Shown here: positions 61,721 through 64,000 of the stretch, in pieces
Layout: each line of letters starts with the position of its first letter
Numbering within the stretch: the first letter of the stretch is position 1
Source: Paenibacillus sp. LHD-117
GTDB taxonomy: Bacteria > Bacillota > Bacilli > Paenibacillales > Paenibacillaceae
Reading direction: 5' to 3'
Assembly: GCF_030929555.1 (NCBI RefSeq)
Contig: NZ_JAVFVT010000026.1
Location: 38,489 to 102,488 of the forward strand
Length of the DNA: 64,000 nt
Position numbers and translations under genes: made by a program
Notes under the pieces: generated by a model
The model's input: the letters and a program-made list of their open reading frames with translations, nothing else
Database searches by the model: none
What the model was told of the DNA's origin: nothing

Positions 61721-63538
61721 TTACGGCATCGGTGTGACGATAATGCGCGTGACGTTCGCTCCTCCCATGCCCCCTGTCATCCGGATGACATTGCCCGAAC
61801 CGGGATTCAGAGTGATGACGGAGCTGACGTTGCCTGTATACGCGCTCCAACCTCCTGTGCCTGGCAAGGTCAAAGGAACGCCGCTTCCGGAATAATGGGT
61901 TCCGGCACGCACGGTAAAGGTGGATGAGCTGTCCGCCGAAGCGTATACCACCGTCATCTGCGCCTGTCCTCCAGCTCCCCCGTTCACGCCGGCCACCTCG
62001 AAGTAGGCACCTGGAATATGCATGTTCTCGATGCTCGAACCGGACTTGACCGAGCCTCCTCCGACCGTAACGTTAGTGCCGCTAACGGGATACTCCGTGC
62101 CTTCCGTGGTATCCGGAATCAAGGATACGATGACTCGCGAGACATTGGCTCCGCCCATGCCGCCGGTCAGTTTGATCACATTGCCGACCCCGGGATTCAG
62201 GTCGACCAGACGATTCGTCCGTCCCGTGTAATTCCCCCAGCCTCCCGTACCGGGCAAGGGGAGGTAATAGCCGTCCCCGGCGGGATCGCCGCTAGCGTCT
62301 GCCTTGAAGGCTGCGCCTCCGTCTCCTGATGCATACAGCACGGTGAGCAGCGCCTTGCCTCCCGCTCCCCCGTCAACGCCGCCGATCTGGATATAGGAGC
62401 CCTCAATGTGCATATTCTCGACATTCCCGCCCGATCGGGTTGCTCCCCCGCCAACAGATACGGCGGCATGGGTCATCCCATATTCGGTATGGAGCGAATA
62501 TTCATCGAAATTCTCGTTCACTAGATCATGGTATTTGACCTCCGTCGCGTGGGAAGGGGGTCCTACGGCCGGAACACCGTCCTCGGTCTGAACGACCTTC
62601 TGAATCGTGCCATCGGGATTGAAGAATACGCGATCTACGGCTACGGAACGAAGCGTGCCGTTCGAGGAGATCCGCGCGTTATGGTAGAACATATACCAAT
62701 TCCCCTTGTACTCCACGATGGAGCCATGCGAGGTTTCGCTGCCCAGTACGGGATCCAGGATGATGCCGCGATTCTGCCAAGGCCCCAGCGGACTGGAGCT
62801 CGTCGCGTACCGCATCCGGTTGGCGCCGGGATTGTTGTCGGAGTACATCAGATAATAGAGATTGCCCCGCTTGAACACCCAGGTCGCTTCGTGAAAGTCC
62901 TCCAGCTCCGAAAACATTTGAACGGGACCGTCGATCGACATCATGTCGTCGTCCAGCTTCATCCCGTAGCTGCTTCCCCCGCCGCCGGCGTATAAATAAT
63001 AAGTGCCGTCGTCGTCCCGGAACACGTTGGGGTCGATCATATTCCCGCCGGGCAGACCCTCGATGTAGCCCTGCACCTCGAAATCCGCGGCAGGCTGCTG
63101 GCTTGTCGCCACACCGATCTTCCATGTATTATTCCAATTGCTGCCGCTTGGATGAGGGAAATAGTAGAAGTAGGTTCCATCCTTGTAAGCGGCGTCCGGC
63201 GCCCACATGAATCCGCCCTCCGGCCTTCCCCACGGCACGTCGTCCGCCCTCAGAATCTCTCCCTCGTCGACCCAGTCCACCATATTATCCGAGGAGAAGA
63301 CATGATATTTGTCCATCAGATCGCTGCCCCTGGACGGGAAAATATCATGCGATGCATACACATAGATTCGTCCGTCTCCCCATACCCTGGCGGATGGATC
63401 CGCCGTGAAAATGCTGGTAAAAATCGGATTGCCCGACATAACGATTTTATTCTCGGCCGACGACGAAGCAGTGAATCCGCTTACAACACATAGCAGCATG
63501 GTACCCGACAATAACAACCTCAGCAGCTTTTTGACCAT
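61721..63538 (-). CDS. Secreted glycoside hydrolase family 43 enzyme with twin C-terminal modules
   Basis: 605 residues. Signal peptide about 1-28 (ends ASSSA). Five-bladed GH43 propeller about 35-340: TADPSARVWGDGRIYVYASHD (base Asp, given in part), MWAPDAAYKDGTYFYYF, and FHEATWVFKRGNLYYLMY (acid Glu). Two repeats of ~115 residues (about 365-475 and 485-605) share ENMHI, GGAGG, LPGTGGW and GNVI-TGGMGGANV, and look like CBM6/35-type carbohydrate-binding modules. Cleaves arabinose or xylose side groups from plant polysaccharide. GGGAGG lies about 12 bases upstream. Single gene with its own terminator. Confidence 0.92.
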   Translation of the reverse strand: MVKKLLRLLLSGTMLLCVVSGFTASSSAENKIVMSGNPIFTSIFTADPSARVWGDGRIYVYASHDIFPSRGSDLMDKYHVFSSDNMVDWVDEGEILRADDVPWGRPEGGFMWAPDAAYKDGTYFYYFPHPSGSNWNNTWKIGVATSQQPAADFEVQGYIEGLPGGNMIDPNVFRDDDGTYYLYAGGGGSSYGMKLDDDMMSIDGPVQMFSELEDFHEATWVFKRGNLYYLMYSDNNPGANRMRYATSSSPLGPWQNRGIILDPVLGSETSHGSIVEYKGNWYMFYHNARISSNGTLRSVAVDRVFFNPDGTIQKVVQTEDGVPAVGPPSHATEVKYHDLVNENFDEYSLHTEYGMTHAAVSVGGGATRSGGNVENMHIEGSYIQIGGVDGGAGGKALLTVLYASGDGGAAFKADASGDPAGDGYYLPLPGTGGWGNYTGRTNRLVDLNPGVGNVIKLTGGMGGANVSRVIVSLIPDTTEGTEYPVSGTNVTVGGGSVKSGSSIENMHIPGAYFEVAGVNGGAGGQAQMTVVYASADSSSTFTVRAGTHYSGSGVPLTLPGTGGWSAYTGNVSSVITLNPGSGNVIRMTGGMGGANVTRIIVTPMP

Positions 63539-64000
63539 AATCGTTCGTTACCTCCCATGATATGAATTCAGGCCGCCCTTCCGAGATGGTAAAAATGATA
63601 ATTGCAGGGGCGTAATTAGCTTACTTCATTCATGTCCGGGGAGGTAATGAGGCAATGTTAAACTTTGCCCGTCATTCTTGTCCATGGGGGAACACATGGG
63701 AACCAACGGGAGCTACTTTGTAGGTGGTGTCACGTTCGCTGGTATCCATTAGAGTAGAAATCGGGAATTGGAGCTGCACTGACCCACCGCCATTATAGGA
63801 ACGCCGAACGTAACTCTCTTATTTTCATATGATTATGTGTCGTAAACACAATATGTCGATCTTTGGAGGTTAATTTAACTAGACATGACTTATGCAGTTC
63901 ATGAGATTAACCGGTAATTGTGAGAATTTATGCTTGAATAAACCGGCCACATGGTCATGGAGAGAATCTTGGGCCAGTATGCGGAAATAAGGCTTGCAAA
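63539..64000. other. Gap at the window end
   Basis: 462 bases upstream of the GH43 gene with no credible gene and no RNA motif I recognise. It should contain the GH43 promoter. No clear -35/-10 pair stands out. Confidence 0.4.

Noticed and set aside
61602..61850. 82-codon minus-strand frame at the end of the GH43 gene
   Set aside because: Out of frame with the GH43 enzyme and running through its terminator.

Overview
The window looks like chromosome from a spore-forming Firmicute of the Paenibacillaceae (Paenibacillus or Cohnella type). The signs are an S-layer-homology (SLH) anchored esterase, a three-component GerA-type germinant receptor operon, a YesM/YesN-type two-component pair next to a CUT1 sugar ABC transporter, five stand-alone AraC-family regulators plus a YesN response regulator, glycoside hydrolases of families 3, 36 and 43, and ribosome binding sites close to AAGGAGG. 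No rRNA or tRNA gene and no CRISPR array was seen.

Layout. 1-13.7 kb: the end of a NUDIX gene; an AraC regulator followed by a secreted SLH esterase with two cre-like sites between them; a germination operon (A, C, small membrane protein, B); a GMC oxidoreductase with a sugar isomerase-like protein; an IclR regulator divergent from an HSL-type esterase; a secreted alkaline phosphatase. 13.7-35.7 kb is an AT-richer accessory region with much decay: group II intron scraps sitting behind transcription terminators, a reverse transcriptase fragment, a broken DHH-phosphoesterase tail, a decaying fluoride module (riboswitch remnant, crcB with compensating frameshifts, crcB with an internal stop), a 1,851-residue RHS/YD-repeat protein with a unique C-terminal tip and a small two-helix membrane protein directly behind it, two paralogous peptidoglycan amidases on either side of that locus, and an orphan tip-plus-partner remnant near 35 kb. 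Between these lie ordinary genes (pentapeptide repeat protein, aldo/keto reductase with MerR regulator, NHL propeller, PhyH dioxygenase, AraC, APH kinase, CBS protein).

35.9-64 kb is mainly carbohydrate metabolism: a PhyH-HEAT fusion, AraC divergent from a two-gene UxaA-type sugar acid dehydratase, a DUF5107-TPR protein divergent from an AraC gene with a candidate direct-repeat operator, then a seven-gene minus-strand set for alpha-galactoside use (mutarotase, sensor kinase, response regulator, binding protein, two permeases, GH36 alpha-galactosidase). In that set the binding protein gene carries a one-base frameshift. After it come a seven-repeat RCC1-like protein, a P-loop kinase, AraC divergent from a GH3 enzyme whose expected nucleophile Asp reads Glu, a TetR-methionine aminopeptidase pair, and a secreted GH43 enzyme with twin C-terminal modules.

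The best candidate for something undescribed is the RHS tip (about 118 residues, hydrophobic Gly/Ala-rich centre) with its downstream 71-residue membrane protein. The arrangement is that of a polymorphic toxin and its immunity protein, but I recognise neither sequence. A similar but broken arrangement lies about 10 kb away.
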